Shown: positions 15,568-25,171, counted from the stretch's first letter. The stretch: 53,081 bases of DNA from an uncultured Paenibacillus sp. (GCA_927443375.1 CAKMKL010000161.1:1-53081), one strand, 5' to 3'. Notes: generated from the sequence alone by a model not told the origin. Numbers and translations: made by a program.

Positions 15568-18354
15568 CTAGACCTGCTTGAATTCAATCCATTCAATCTG
15601 CATGCCCGGCTTAATATGCTCGAACTTCATTTCATACAGGCCTGCTTCCAGCTCAGCCTTCACCAGCTTCAGCTGAATCCAATGGCCATCCGTCCCGTTC
15701 GTTTGAACGGTTGTCAGCACCTGGCCGTTAAGGGTCACGTTGCAGGCGCTCTGCGCCAGCTCGGTGTCCAGAGACATCACGCGGGCGAAGAGCCGGTACA
15801 CACCGGCCTGTTCAACCTTCATGAGCGTCCCTCCCTCAGCCGCCAGCTTAATCTGTCCTTGCCCGGACACGGATTGTGCCTGCTGCTCTGACAGTAAGGG
15901 ATTAGCGGTGAAAGCTTCCACATTCTCTTCAATCACCTGATCTCTGGAGAACACCGGTGCCTGCATAATGAACTCGCAGATATTGATGGCATTGCGCTGC
16001 AGCTCACCACGGGTAAGCGTACCGTCCGCCAGGGAGTTGATCGTATTATCGCCATAGGCATTGGTCTCTGCACCATAGTTGCTGACCACCATGTACAGGT
16101 CATTCTGGGCGCGGACCATCCAGTTCATAAACTTGCGGTCTGGAGCCCCTCCCTGAACAACATCGTTCATAACCGCCCACCAGTCGGTCATCACAATGCC
16201 TTGGAAGCCCCATTCCCCGCGCAGGATCGTGGTGTTGAGGTCGTAGTTGGACGCCGCCCAGTGACCGTTTACCGGGTTGTACGAGGTCATGATCGAGTTC
16301 GCACCGCCTTCTTTGACGGCGATTTCGAAGCCTTTCAGATAAATCTCGCGCAGCGCGCGTTCAGATACCACCGCATCGACCTTGCTGCGGTATTTCTCCT
16401 GGTTGTTGCAGGCAAAATGCTTCAGCGTAGCATTAGAGCCGCCTGTATGGATCCCGCGGGTGCAGGCAGCAGCGAATACTCCGGAGATTAGCGGATCCTC
16501 CGAGAAATATTCAAAGTTCCGCCCGTTCAGCGGGCTGCGGCGGATGTTAAGACCCGGTCCCAGCAGGGTGTCGATGTTGTTTCTCAGCAGCTCCTGGCCT
16601 TCCATGACGTACAGCTGTTCGACCAGCTCCGCATTCCAGGTTGCCGCAAGCAGTGTACCGATCGCTACCTGGGTAGCCTTCTGCCCGCTGTCCATACGGA
16701 TACCGGAAGGGCCGTCCGACGTACAGGCCACCGGAATCCCGTAGCTGAACAGCTGATCGCTCACGCCGCCGAAGGCCGAAGCCGTACCCGGCGTAACGAG
16801 CGGACTGCTCATGCCTTCGCCTCTCACCAGTGCAGCCAGATCCTCATCGCTCAGCTGGGCGATGAATGCCTCCATGCTGGCTTTGCCTTCATGCACATCG
16901 CGGAGCTTGTAGCCCTGATCACCGGTCTGCGGCAGCGTCTGCGGCAGATTAGTCTCAATGCGTTTCGCCATATCAACCTTCCGCTTCGGCACTTCCACAT
17001 AAGTCAGCTCATACGTGCCATCTGCCTTGCGGGCTCCCGGCATCATTCTTGTAAAGCTCTGGGTCGGCGCCATTGCCTCCTGCAGCTGCTCCACCACTTC
17101 AAGCGTCTCCAGAATGTAGCCTTCTTGTCCTTCAACCGCAATAGCCTGTACCTTCTTCACGCTGGTTCCCGCATATAGACGGTAAGTTCCGGCTTCCAGC
17201 ACATACGCGGATGGATGTCCCGTCACACCGGCATCATCATAAGACGCCATGGAATGGAGGGCGAAGCTGAGGGTAAGCCGCTCCGATTGACCCGGCTGAA
17301 GCAGCCCGGTCTTGCCGAAGGCCGCCAGCGCTTTGACCGGTTGGCCCAGTTTGCCCTGCGGCGCTTCATAATAGACCTGTACAACTTCTTTTCCGGCATA
17401 CTCACTGCCTGTATTGGTTACGGTTACGTCAATCGACGCATAAGTCTTGCCGTCTTTAGCTGACAGCTTCGCTTCTTCCGGCTCTACACTGAAGGTAGTA
17501 TACGACAGCCCGTAACCAAATTCATATTGAACCTTCTCGGGGCAGAACGTTTCAAAATAACGGTAGCCCACATAAATATCTTCCTGGTACAGGTTGGTGA
17601 ACTCATTTCCATAATTAACCGTCGACGGATAATCCCCGATAGAATACGCAATCGTATCGGTCAGCTTACCGCTCGGCGTTACGTCTCCGGCCAGGACGTC
17701 GGCAATCGCATTGCCGCCTTCCATACCGCCCTGCCAGGAATAGATAACACAAGGAATCGGGTTGGCATAGCTATCGTTGTTCAGCCAGCTCATATCGATA
17801 ATGTTCGACACGTTCAGCACGACAACGGTTTGCTCGAAATGAGCCGTAACCTGCTTCAGCATCGCTTTTTCTTCATCATTCAGCTGATAGCTGCCCGGCT
17901 CGTCGGCATTATCCTGGTCTTCTCCGGCTGTACGGCCGATGACAATGATCGCCTTCTCAGACCGGCTTCTGGCCTGCTGAACCAGCTCATCCGACAGCGG
18001 CATTTCCTTCTGGTGCCAAGGTTCTGCTGCCCAGCCGCCTCCGCCATTGTCAAACGGATTCTGCCCGATCCACTGCTCATAGACCGCCGCCAGCTCCTCG
18101 TTGACCTTAATATTCTTGTTACCGCGCAGCCCGTCCAGCAGATTCGTCGTATAGGCAACATTCACACTTCCGCCTGATCCTGTACCGCTGCGGTAATAGT
18201 TCACTTGGGTTCTGCCAAAAACTGAAGCGGTTTCGTTCTTGCGGAGCGGCAGTATATTCCCTTCATTTTTCAATAGGACTGCGCCTTCTGCAGCGACTAC
18301 TCTGCTAAATTCAGCAAAGCCTTCTAATGGAATTCCAATTTTATCTGTGCTCAA
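15568..18354 (-). CDS. GH3 beta-glycosidase with permuted domain order
   Basis: This GH3 enzyme of 928 residues has its domains in reverse of the common order. Residues 10-290 are the GH3 C-terminal alpha/beta sandwich (AAEGAVLLKNEGNILPL, VIGRTAGEDQDNADEPG). A fibronectin-III-like domain follows at about 300-410 (SYTTFSVEPEEAKLS, GKEVVQVYYEAP). Then comes the TIM-barrel catalytic domain at about 500-790 (ACTSDGPSGIRMD, LKHFACNNQE), with the nucleophile aspartate in GIVMTDWWAV near residue 725. The last 90 residues look like a CBM6/35-type jelly roll. The same permutation is known for Ruminococcus-type beta-glucosidases. There is no signal peptide, so it is cytoplasmic. The start is TTG with GGGAGGAAG about 6 bases upstream. 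A terminator lies downstream. Confidence 0.92.
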   Translation of the reverse strand: MSTDKIGIPLEGFAEFSRVVAAEGAVLLKNEGNILPLRKNETASVFGRTQVNYYRSGTGSGGSVNVAYTTNLLDGLRGNKNIKVNEELAAVYEQWIGQNPFDNGGGGWAAEPWHQKEMPLSDELVQQARSRSEKAIIVIGRTAGEDQDNADEPGSYQLNDEEKAMLKQVTAHFEQTVVVLNVSNIIDMSWLNNDSYANPIPCVIYSWQGGMEGGNAIADVLAGDVTPSGKLTDTIAYSIGDYPSTVNYGNEFTNLYQEDIYVGYRYFETFCPEKVQYEFGYGLSYTTFSVEPEEAKLSAKDGKTYASIDVTVTNTGSEYAGKEVVQVYYEAPQGKLGQPVKALAAFGKTGLLQPGQSERLTLSFALHSMASYDDAGVTGHPSAYVLEAGTYRLYAGTSVKKVQAIAVEGQEGYILETLEVVEQLQEAMAPTQSFTRMMPGARKADGTYELTYVEVPKRKVDMAKRIETNLPQTLPQTGDQGYKLRDVHEGKASMEAFIAQLSDEDLAALVRGEGMSSPLVTPGTASAFGGVSDQLFSYGIPVACTSDGPSGIRMDSGQKATQVAIGTLLAATWNAELVEQLYVMEGQELLRNNIDTLLGPGLNIRRSPLNGRNFEYFSEDPLISGVFAAACTRGIHTGGSNATLKHFACNNQEKYRSKVDAVVSERALREIYLKGFEIAVKEGGANSIMTSYNPVNGHWAASNYDLNTTILRGEWGFQGIVMTDWWAVMNDVVQGGAPDRKFMNWMVRAQNDLYMVVSNYGAETNAYGDNTINSLADGTLTRGELQRNAINICEFIMQAPVFSRDQVIEENVEAFTANPLLSEQQAQSVSGQGQIKLAAEGGTLMKVEQAGVYRLFARVMSLDTELAQSACNVTLNGQVLTTVQTNGTDGHWIQLKLVKAELEAGLYEMKFEHIKPGMQIEWIEFKQV

Positions 18355-18531
18355 GTTGCTTCCTCCCGTTTCTCATGTCGCTATCCATTGCAGGTTCTAT
18401 AGAAAGGCGGTACAGCCCTCCCGAAAATTCTAATTTTCCACGAACCTATGCATACCCCTACTATAAAGAATCCCCTTTCAAGAATCAAAGGTTTGATAGA
18501 ATTGCTGCAAAGTTTCTTCAAAAAACGGCTA

Positions 18532-18566
18532 AAGCCCGCTCGGAGAGCGGGCTTGTAAATGCAGTC
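18532..18566 (-). terminator. Terminator of the small membrane protein gene
   Basis: AAGCCCGCTC pairs with GAGCGGGCTT around a three-base loop. On the minus strand TTAGCCGTTTTTTG follows, giving a T run slightly displaced from the stem. Confidence 0.75.
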
Positions 18567-18583
18567 CAGACGGTACGCTCTTA

Positions 18584-18754
18584 TTATTTGCGGCGGCTCT
18601 TCATCATCCGGTTGTACATGATCAGCGCAGCAATAATCATCCCGATCATCGCCACACTGCCTGCCGATTCCGGCGTCATCCCAAACATAAGACAAATGGT
18701 GTTTACCAGGGTCCTCGTCACCAGTGCGACCAAAATCAGCATAAGCGGCCGCAT
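18584..18754 (-). CDS. Small two-helix membrane protein, function unknown
   Basis: The protein has about 56 residues and two hydrophobic segments (MLILVALVTRTLVNTICLMF and VAMIGMIIAALIMYN, the first of 20 residues), ending in a basic tail MKSRRK. The start at 18754 has AGAGGA nine bases upstream. An alternative ATG at 18772 has GGGAGTG upstream and adds six residues. A dedicated terminator follows. No family is recognised. Confidence 0.65.
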   Translation of the reverse strand: MRPLMLILVALVTRTLVNTICLMFGMTPESAGSVAMIGMIIAALIMYNRMMKSRRK

Positions 18755-19057
18755 GATATTATATCCTCTCATTTATGCAACACTCCCAGTCTATTTTTCA
18801 AAGCATACGGTGCTCATTCTATCCCTATTAGCTGCTATTATAGCATAATCAGGTATGCGGTTACATTTTTGCTTCACGGCTACTGCAGAGCGAAGGATGA
18901 AATAGAACGTTTTAATGCATTTCCGCAGAATACGGCCTGACAATTGAAAAGTTATGTTCCATATTCCCCGTTATTTTGTTACTTCTGGCGCTTTTCCAGA
19001 TCTGCTATTCTTGATTTGCAACGACAATACAAGATTCACACAGGGAGGTTGTCGATT

Positions 19058-20395
19058 ATGAAAAAGAAACGTTGGCTCACCGGATTTACATCGCTGGTTC
19101 TTCTCATGGGGCTGCTTGCGGGATGTTCCGGCAACGGCAGCAATACATCCGCTTCAAATAATGAAAGCGCTGGCAGCAGCACCGGTTCCGGCAAATCAAA
19201 AGATGCGGTTACACTCAAAATGTGGGGCGGCGTGCCGCCGGAATCCGGTCCGCAGGAGGTTATCGATAACTGGAACAAGGAGCATCCTGAGATTCAGGTA
19301 GAATATGTCCGCTTCGTGAATGACGACGACGGGAACCTTAAACTTGATACTGCTATGATTACGGGGCAGGATGTTGATTTATTCGTGAACTATACTATCT
19401 CCCACGCCGCAAAACGGGTAGATTCTAATCTGGCCCTCGATCTCGGCTCATTCAGTGATTACAATATCGATGATAAGATGGGTGCGGATGCGGACAGCTG
19501 GAAAATTGACGGCAAGTATTACGGTGTCCCTACGACGAAAAGCTCATACTTCATTGCACTCAACAAAGATGCGTTAGACGCCGCGAATCTGCCGGTCCCG
19601 AAGGATTGGACCTGGGATGAGCTCCGCGAATATGCGAAGAAGCTCCGAACCGGTTCTGGCTACGGATTCATTCAGAATATGGAGCCTTATGTTGATCCCA
19701 TTGATTCTGTGCTGTCCCAGGAAGGATACACCAAGGCGGACGGAAGCTCCAATCTGGATCATCCCCTCGTTAAAAAATGGCTGGAAACGCTGAATGCGAT
19801 GATGGCCGACGATAAGACCACACCGCCGCTCGGCGAGCAATTAACCTCTAAGATGCCGGTAGAACAGGTATTTCTTAGCGGGGAGGTGCCGATGCTCAAC
19901 ATCGGGGCCTGGCTGCTGAGAAGCTCCAACAACTTCACGGACTTCCCCCGTGATTTCAAAATCGCCTTCGCTCCTGTTCCCCGGCTTGCCGAGAATGCGG
20001 ACCATTATGTGACCCGCGGGGGTCTGGGTGACTATATCTCGATCAATGCCAAATCCAAACATCAGGAAGCAGCCTGGGAATTCCTGAAGTGGTATGCCGA
20101 CGGAGGCATGGCGCCTATGGCGGCGGGAGGAAGACTGCCGGCATCCAAGGATGCCAACCAGGAAGCAGCGCTGAAAAGTCTCTTAGGTGAAAAAAGCGAT
20201 ACCTATGATCTTGATTCTCTAATGTACGTCATGTTCGATAATACTACACCAACTTATGTGCGCAGCCTGCCGCAGGAGGTTATGGATCTGCGCTCCCAGG
20301 AGTATGAAAAGTATTTCCTTGGCTCACAATCGCTTGATCAGACCCTAAGTGCCATGGTAAGCCGGCATAATGACTATTTGAAACAGAACAAATAA
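19058..20395 (+). CDS. Sugar ABC transporter substrate-binding lipoprotein
   Basis: This is an extracellular solute-binding protein of the sugar (family 1) type, which delivers a carbohydrate to an ABC permease. MKKKRWLTGFTSLVLLMGLLAGC gives a lipoprotein signal with the cysteine near residue 23 (motif LLAGC). A Ser/Asn/Gly linker follows, then the mature domain with VTLKMWGG at its start. The ATG at 19058 has GGGAGG about 10 bases upstream; the track's earlier start at 18944 adds a non-signal extension and is rejected. The permeases that should partner it lie about 3.9 kb downstream, separated by an SGNH hydrolase and a two-component pair. The substrate is not evident. Confidence 0.9.
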   Translation: MKKKRWLTGFTSLVLLMGLLAGCSGNGSNTSASNNESAGSSTGSGKSKDAVTLKMWGGVPPESGPQEVIDNWNKEHPEIQVEYVRFVNDDDGNLKLDTAMITGQDVDLFVNYTISHAAKRVDSNLALDLGSFSDYNIDDKMGADADSWKIDGKYYGVPTTKSSYFIALNKDALDAANLPVPKDWTWDELREYAKKLRTGSGYGFIQNMEPYVDPIDSVLSQEGYTKADGSSNLDHPLVKKWLETLNAMMADDKTTPPLGEQLTSKMPVEQVFLSGEVPMLNIGAWLLRSSNNFTDFPRDFKIAFAPVPRLAENADHYVTRGGLGDYISINAKSKHQEAAWEFLKWYADGGMAPMAAGGRLPASKDANQEAALKSLLGEKSDTYDLDSLMYVMFDNTTPTYVRSLPQEVMDLRSQEYEKYFLGSQSLDQTLSAMVSRHNDYLKQNK

Positions 20396-20429
20396 GGAGG
20401 ATTACCCTCACTCCAAAGGGGGAGAAACC

Positions 20430-21248
20430 ATGATCTATGGCCAGGCAGAGCTGCACAATGTAGAGGAACTTGTCAGCGTAGCAGGACGGCCCGGGCTGCT
20501 GATGCAGCGTGTGCCGGAAACCGTCCGCTCCGGACTGCTGGAGAAGGGGCGGGAGCAAATCCGCAGAGCCGCCGCTATTGAAGTCCGGTTTGCTTCAGCA
20601 GGCGGGGCCTCCATTACCTTGGCCAGCTATGGCGGTGCAAGCAAGGCTCAGGTGTTCTACGGCGGTTATTGGATGGAGGATTATGTGATCGGGGAAACAC
20701 CGCTGAGCATCCGCACGGGCGAACTGGAGCCGATGTTCCAGTTCAGGTCTCCCTGGCGGGAGCAAATTCCCCGGCAGTCCTTCGGTGCCATCTGGCGGAT
20801 TGTAATCCAGGGCTACGAGGTCCATCTGGTCGACTTGGCACAGGAGCAGCTCCGCCCCCCGCTACAGCATGAAGTACCGGCGCTCCGGTATTTGGCTTAC
20901 GGCACATCTATTACCTTCGGCCTCTCGGCTTCTTCCCCTGAGCTGTCCTATGTCAGCCAGACCGCCTGGAGGCTTGGAATGGATGCCGTTAATCTCGGCA
21001 TGCCCGGCACCGCCTATTGTGAGCAGGCAATCGCCGATCATATCGCTGCAAGGAGCGATTGGGATATCGCCTCTCTATGCCTGTCTGTCAACATGCTCAA
21101 CCAAGGCATCTCCGCCGAAGAATTCAGCGGGAGAGTGAAGGCGATGATTCATACCATCGCTTCTGCCCATCCGGCCAATTCCGGTATGATTCAAATCGGT
21201 GAAAGGCTTGCCGGATTCATGCGTCCACTGCTGGCTGACAGACTATAG
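20430..21248 (+). CDS. SGNH/GDSL-type hydrolase, apparently missing an internal block
   Basis: This looks like a two-domain esterase-type protein. An N-terminal beta-rich domain (about 1-145) leads into an SGNH hydrolase fold. Block I is YGTSITFG near residue 154 (Ser nucleophile, GTS in place of GDS). Block II glycine is in NLGMPGTAYCE, and block III asparagine is in LSVNMLN. After IASAHP the sequence passes straight into PANSGMIQIGERLAGF, which matches the block V end of the fold. The ~70 residues normally between these blocks, including the aspartate of the Asp-x-x-His pair, are missing, so activity is doubtful. AAAGGGGGAG precedes the ATG. It begins 34 bases after the sugar-binding protein and shares its terminator. 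Confidence 0.78.
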   Translation: MIYGQAELHNVEELVSVAGRPGLLMQRVPETVRSGLLEKGREQIRRAAAIEVRFASAGGASITLASYGGASKAQVFYGGYWMEDYVIGETPLSIRTGELEPMFQFRSPWREQIPRQSFGAIWRIVIQGYEVHLVDLAQEQLRPPLQHEVPALRYLAYGTSITFGLSASSPELSYVSQTAWRLGMDAVNLGMPGTAYCEQAIADHIAARSDWDIASLCLSVNMLNQGISAEEFSGRVKAMIHTIASAHPANSGMIQIGERLAGFMRPLLADRL

Positions 21249-21256
21249 CTTAAATG

Positions 21257-21280
21257 GAGCGGGCATAGCCCGCTCTTTTT
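21257..21280 (+). terminator. Terminator of the sugar-binding protein/SGNH operon
   Basis: A perfect 8-bp stem, GAGCGGGC / GCCCGCTC, with an ATA loop is followed directly by TTTTT. Confidence 0.93.
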
Positions 21281-21391
21281 ATATTGTCAAGGCACGCCGA
21301 TAGAACAAATCTCTGCTTTTTCTCCGTTTGGGAACCGTTTTTGCAACAAAACCATGCAATTTTAAATAACGGCTGTACAGATTTTTTAATA

Positions 21392-21400
21392 TGGTATAAT
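21392..21400 (+). promoter_or_regulatory. Extended -10 promoter element before the histidine kinase
   Basis: TGGTATAAT matches an extended -10 element (TGnTATAAT). It lies about 45-60 bases before the kinase start. No good -35 box is seen, which fits the extended -10 class. Confidence 0.5.
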
Positions 21401-21462
21401 TTGAAGCAAAGCATGCCCTTGAACCGTTTATCATACTGCAGCGCATGGGGGGTCGCGTCCGG

Positions 21463-23235
21463 GTGTCCAGACTAATCCGTTTTCTGGTTCCTCAGAAGTT
21501 GAAATACCGTCTGTTTACTGCCTTTGTATGTTTGATTCTTCTGCCCTTCTCTGCCCTGAATCTGTATAATTTCCAGCGCATCGAGACCCTGGTCCAGAAA
21601 AAAACCAGCCAGCAGAGCCATTACCAGCTGGAGCAGATGTACCGCACACTGGAGGATCAGATCAGCATCGCTTTTAAGACCCTCATCTTTCTGCAGCAGA
21701 ACGACACGGTAAAGTCAGTGCTGATTCATCCCGAACAGCGCAATGAGCTGGAGAATAAACGGCTGATGGAGAACATCTTCAAAAATTTGAACAACAGCTT
21801 CTTTCTATATAATCCCTCGGTTTATTTTATGATTTTAGACCTAACTGAAAGCGTATACACTTCTTATCCGCCGAAGGATTCGCTCGTTTACAAGGACCTG
21901 CGCAATAATCCAGGGTTTAACAGAAGCCTGATGAACACAAGCTCTTACCACTGGGTTCCGAGTGACAGTAACTATGTGTTAAGGGATGTATCTACAAGCG
22001 CCTATCTGCTGTCCCTATACGCTTATTTGGAGGACACGCAGAATCAGACCTATGGAATGGCACGGATCAGCATCGACTATTCCTATTGGCTGCGGTCCAT
22101 TCACAAGAAGTCTGATCTGCAGCAGCAGTACTTTATGATCACCCGCTCGGGGGAAAATATATCCCAGTCCGTCCCGGACAGCGTGCTCGCGGAGGAAGTC
22201 AAATCCAGGATCGCCGAACATCCCGGGCAGCAGTATTTTATCGACAAGGCCTCAAATTCACTAATTAACTATATTTATGTAGAGTCGCTGGACTGGTATA
22301 TCGTCAACCGCATCCCCCTGTCTGTGCTGTTTGTTGAGATCGAGGGGCTGAAACAACGGTACTTCCTTACCTTCTTCGCCCTGACCGGAATCTTTCTGAT
22401 GATCACGCTGGTCATTTCTACGACCATTACCCGTCCTTTGTCCCATTTACAGAATAAAATGAAGGCGGCTGTGCAAAAAAACCTGAAAATCCGCCTGCCG
22501 GAGCATAAATTCAGCGGTGAGATTCTCGATTTGACCCGGAGCTTCAATACGATGCTGGACGACACCAACCTGCTGATTCAGAAGCTGAAGACGGAGGAGC
22601 GCCAGAAGGAAGCTGTGCATTTTCAAATGCTGCTGGCGCAGACGAATCCCCACTTCCTGCTGAATACGCTGAATACGATCAAATGGATGGCGATCCGCGA
22701 GAATAATGAGGACATTACGAACATGACCCTCTCCCTCGGCAGGCTGCTGGAAGCCAGCTTGAATACGGACAAGGATCTGATTCACCTGAAGGATGAGCTC
22801 GAGCTGGTGCAGGCCTACGTTCATATTCAGCAGTTCCGCTACCGCCATAAATTCGACGTGACCTATGATTATGAGGAAGACATCCTTTATGCGCTTGTGC
22901 CCAAGCTGAGTCTCCAGCCTCTGGTGGAGAACGCCATAGTTCACGGAATTACCGCACTGCCGGGTAACGGGCTCATCCAAATTGCGTTACGCCGCGACGG
23001 GTCTAAACTGATTGTAGAGATTAAGGACAACGGTGTCGGCATGGAGCAGGCTGGCCTGAACCGAACACAGGGCAAGCGTCCGGGTATCGGATTAACCAAT
23101 ATTAAAGAGCGGCTCCGCCTGCTGTTCCGCGGGGAGGGGTCGCTTGAGGTTCTCTCCTCCGCTGAAGGCGTAATGGTCCGGTTCACGATTCCGTTTCTGT
23201 TGTCTACCCCTTATGAAAATGGGCATCCGGCTTAA
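21463..23235 (+). CDS. YesM-type sensor histidine kinase
   Basis: This is a membrane histidine kinase of about 590 residues. Transmembrane segments lie near residues 15-35 and 285-310 and flank a ~250-residue extracellular sensor. A HAMP region follows, then a His_kinase domain with the phospho-acceptor in AQTNPHFLLNTLNTIKW near residue 395, an N box in LQPLVENAIVHG and G boxes in DNGVGM and GIGLTNIKERL. Such kinases usually sense extracellular sugar, often through the neighbouring binding protein. The track starts at ATG 21445, but GTG 21463 has a GGGGGG run nine bases upstream, so either may be used. The response regulator begins 28 bases after the stop. Confidence 0.9.
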   Translation: MSRLIRFLVPQKLKYRLFTAFVCLILLPFSALNLYNFQRIETLVQKKTSQQSHYQLEQMYRTLEDQISIAFKTLIFLQQNDTVKSVLIHPEQRNELENKRLMENIFKNLNNSFFLYNPSVYFMILDLTESVYTSYPPKDSLVYKDLRNNPGFNRSLMNTSSYHWVPSDSNYVLRDVSTSAYLLSLYAYLEDTQNQTYGMARISIDYSYWLRSIHKKSDLQQQYFMITRSGENISQSVPDSVLAEEVKSRIAEHPGQQYFIDKASNSLINYIYVESLDWYIVNRIPLSVLFVEIEGLKQRYFLTFFALTGIFLMITLVISTTITRPLSHLQNKMKAAVQKNLKIRLPEHKFSGEILDLTRSFNTMLDDTNLLIQKLKTEERQKEAVHFQMLLAQTNPHFLLNTLNTIKWMAIRENNEDITNMTLSLGRLLEASLNTDKDLIHLKDELELVQAYVHIQQFRYRHKFDVTYDYEEDILYALVPKLSLQPLVENAIVHGITALPGNGLIQIALRRDGSKLIVEIKDNGVGMEQAGLNRTQGKRPGIGLTNIKERLRLLFRGEGSLEVLSSAEGVMVRFTIPFLLSTPYENGHPA

Positions 23236-23263
23236 TATCATGTACACCTAGGAGGTTATCTGC

Positions 23264-24061
23264 ATGTGGAAGGTACTGCTGGTCGAGGATGAGGTATTTG
23301 TGCGGGAATCAGTACGGGAGATCATCGCCTGGGAAGAGCTGGGCTTTACCGTCTGCGGAGAAGCGGGAAATGGCGCAGAAGCGCTGGATATGATCCGGCA
23401 GGATACGCCCGACCTGGTCATCAGCGATATCATCATGCCGGAAATGGATGGTGTGGAGCTGCTCCGAAGAACCCGGGAAGAGGGCTACACCTCCCGTTTT
23501 GTGATGCTTACCTGTATGAGCGACTTCGAATATGTCCGGCAGGCGATGGAATACGGTGCCTCCAACTATATTTTGAAGCTGTCCATGAGTGTTAATTCGC
23601 TGCGCGAGACGCTGCAGAAGATCAGCAAGGAACTCCCGAAAACCCGTGTAGCTAGTGGCAGGGATACCCGGAGCATGTCCGCCGAGCTGCCGCCCCCGCT
23701 TCCTGAGGAGGTTACCTCCCATCCGGAGATCCAGAAGATTCTGCAGTATCTGCATGCCAACTATGACCAGGATATTACCGTAAAATCGATGTCCCAGTAT
23801 GTCATGATGGCCGAGAATTATGTCAGCACGCTTTTCAAAAGGAAGACCGGGCAGACCCTGATCCATTACCTGCACCAAATCCGTGTCAATCAGGCGATAG
23901 AGTATCTTCTCCATTCCGACATGCCTGTATATGAGATCGGAAACCGGGTCGGATTCGTCAACGATAATTACTTCATCAAGATATTCAAGCGCCTCACCTC
24001 GCAGACGCCAAGCCAGTTCAGACAAGCGAAGAAAGGCAGGCAGCAGCCAATTGGTATATAG
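23264..24061 (+). CDS. YesN-type response regulator with AraC DNA-binding domain
   Basis: This is a 265-residue partner of the preceding kinase. The receiver domain (1-125) has the acidic pocket VEDE, the phospho-acceptor Asp55 in LVISDIIMPEMDG, Thr83 and Lys105. After a short linker, residues 155-260 form an AraC-type DNA-binding domain (DITVKSMSQYVMMAENYVST; MPVYEIGNRVGFVNDNYF). It is 265 residues, against about 500 for many YesN proteins, because the central domain is absent. AGGAGG lies before the ATG. It should activate the flanking transporter and hydrolase genes; operator sites are not established. Confidence 0.92.
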   Translation: MWKVLLVEDEVFVRESVREIIAWEELGFTVCGEAGNGAEALDMIRQDTPDLVISDIIMPEMDGVELLRRTREEGYTSRFVMLTCMSDFEYVRQAMEYGASNYILKLSMSVNSLRETLQKISKELPKTRVASGRDTRSMSAELPPPLPEEVTSHPEIQKILQYLHANYDQDITVKSMSQYVMMAENYVSTLFKRKTGQTLIHYLHQIRVNQAIEYLLHSDMPVYEIGNRVGFVNDNYFIKIFKRLTSQTPSQFRQAKKGRQQPIGI

Positions 24062-24081
24062 CTCTCCGTTTCTCCTTCCAT

Positions 24082-24127
24082 AGGGATGTCCCAGTGGCCG
24101 TTGCGGCCGTCCGGGGCATCCCTTTTT
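24082..24127 (+). terminator. Terminator after the response regulator
   Basis: AGGGATG pairs with CATCCCT, and an inner GGCCG/CGGCC stem extends the structure. TTTTT follows. Confidence 0.88.
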
Positions 24128-24276
24128 GCATAGAACAAAACTACGGAGAAACCGCCCTTCCCCCAGGGAAAATGTATATTTCTGTAGCATGAAGTCATTG
24201 GTTTTGTTCCTTATCCCTCTTTCTCCCGCTTGGTATGCTTGAAGTGCAAGCAAAAGACCAAAAGGAGTGGGGCTAT

Positions 24277-25158
24277 GTGAAGGCATCTTGGATGAAACGG
24301 CAGCAGTATCTGGGCTATCTTTTTATCGGGCCAAATATGATTGGCGTGATTTTATTTTTTATAATACCTGCTGTCTATTCGTTTTACCTCATGTTTACAG
24401 ATTACAAGTTTATGAGTCCCAATACCAAATTTACCGGCATGGCCAATATTCAAAGAATGCTTGGCGATGACATTTTTTATACGGCAATCAAGAATACGCT
24501 GCTGTTCCTGCTCTCTGTGCCTGTCTCCATCGGGCTGGCTTTCCTTGTAGCCGTGATTTTGAACCGTTCCGTGTACTTGAAAAAGCTGCTCCGCGCTTTG
24601 TATTTCATGCCTTACATTACAAGCGGCGTCGCTGTTGCCTTCGTCTGGATGCTGCTGTTTCAGCCGAACAACGGACCAATCAACGGCATATTGCGTTCCA
24701 TCGGCATAAATAATCCGCCGGGCTGGTTATCCACTATGGATTCCTCCATGTATGCCATCGACATCATCTGGGTCTGGTTTATGCTCGGCTATAACATGAT
24801 CATCTATCTGGCCGCCCTGCAGGAAGTATCCGCCGAATTGTTGGAAGCCGCCAAAATTGACGGTGCCCGCACCTGGCAGACTGTACGCAGTATCCTGTGG
24901 CCGCTGGTCAGTCCAACGACATTTCTGCTGCTGATTACCGGACTGATTATGACGATTAAGCAGTTCGGAATCATTCAGGCGATCACCCAGGGCGGACCGG
25001 GGAACAGCACGACCGTGTTATCCCTGTTCATTTACCAGAATGCCTTCCGCTATTACGAAATGGGCTATGCCTCCGCCATATCCTGGGCCCTGTTCCTGAT
25101 TATTATGATTTTCACCGTCATTCAATGGCTGGGCCAGAAACGCTGGGTTCACTACTAA
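24277..25158 (+). CDS. Sugar ABC transporter permease, MalF/LplB-type
   Basis: This inner-membrane subunit has about 293 residues and six predicted membrane segments, starting with YLFIGPNMIGVILFFIIPAV (20 residues shown). The cytoplasmic EAA loop EAAKIDGARTWQTV, which contacts the ATPase, is present near residue 205. GTG 24277 has AAAGGAG nine bases upstream and is preferred over the track's ATG at 24235. The second permease follows after 13 bases. No ATP-binding subunit is encoded in the window, so a shared MsmX-type ATPase elsewhere probably drives transport, as is usual for this class in Firmicutes. Confidence 0.92.
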   Translation: MKASWMKRQQYLGYLFIGPNMIGVILFFIIPAVYSFYLMFTDYKFMSPNTKFTGMANIQRMLGDDIFYTAIKNTLLFLLSVPVSIGLAFLVAVILNRSVYLKKLLRALYFMPYITSGVAVAFVWMLLFQPNNGPINGILRSIGINNPPGWLSTMDSSMYAIDIIWVWFMLGYNMIIYLAALQEVSAELLEAAKIDGARTWQTVRSILWPLVSPTTFLLLITGLIMTIKQFGIIQAITQGGPGNSTTVLSLFIYQNAFRYYEMGYASAISWALFLIIMIFTVIQWLGQKRWVHY

Positions 25159-25171
25159 GGAGCTGAGAACA

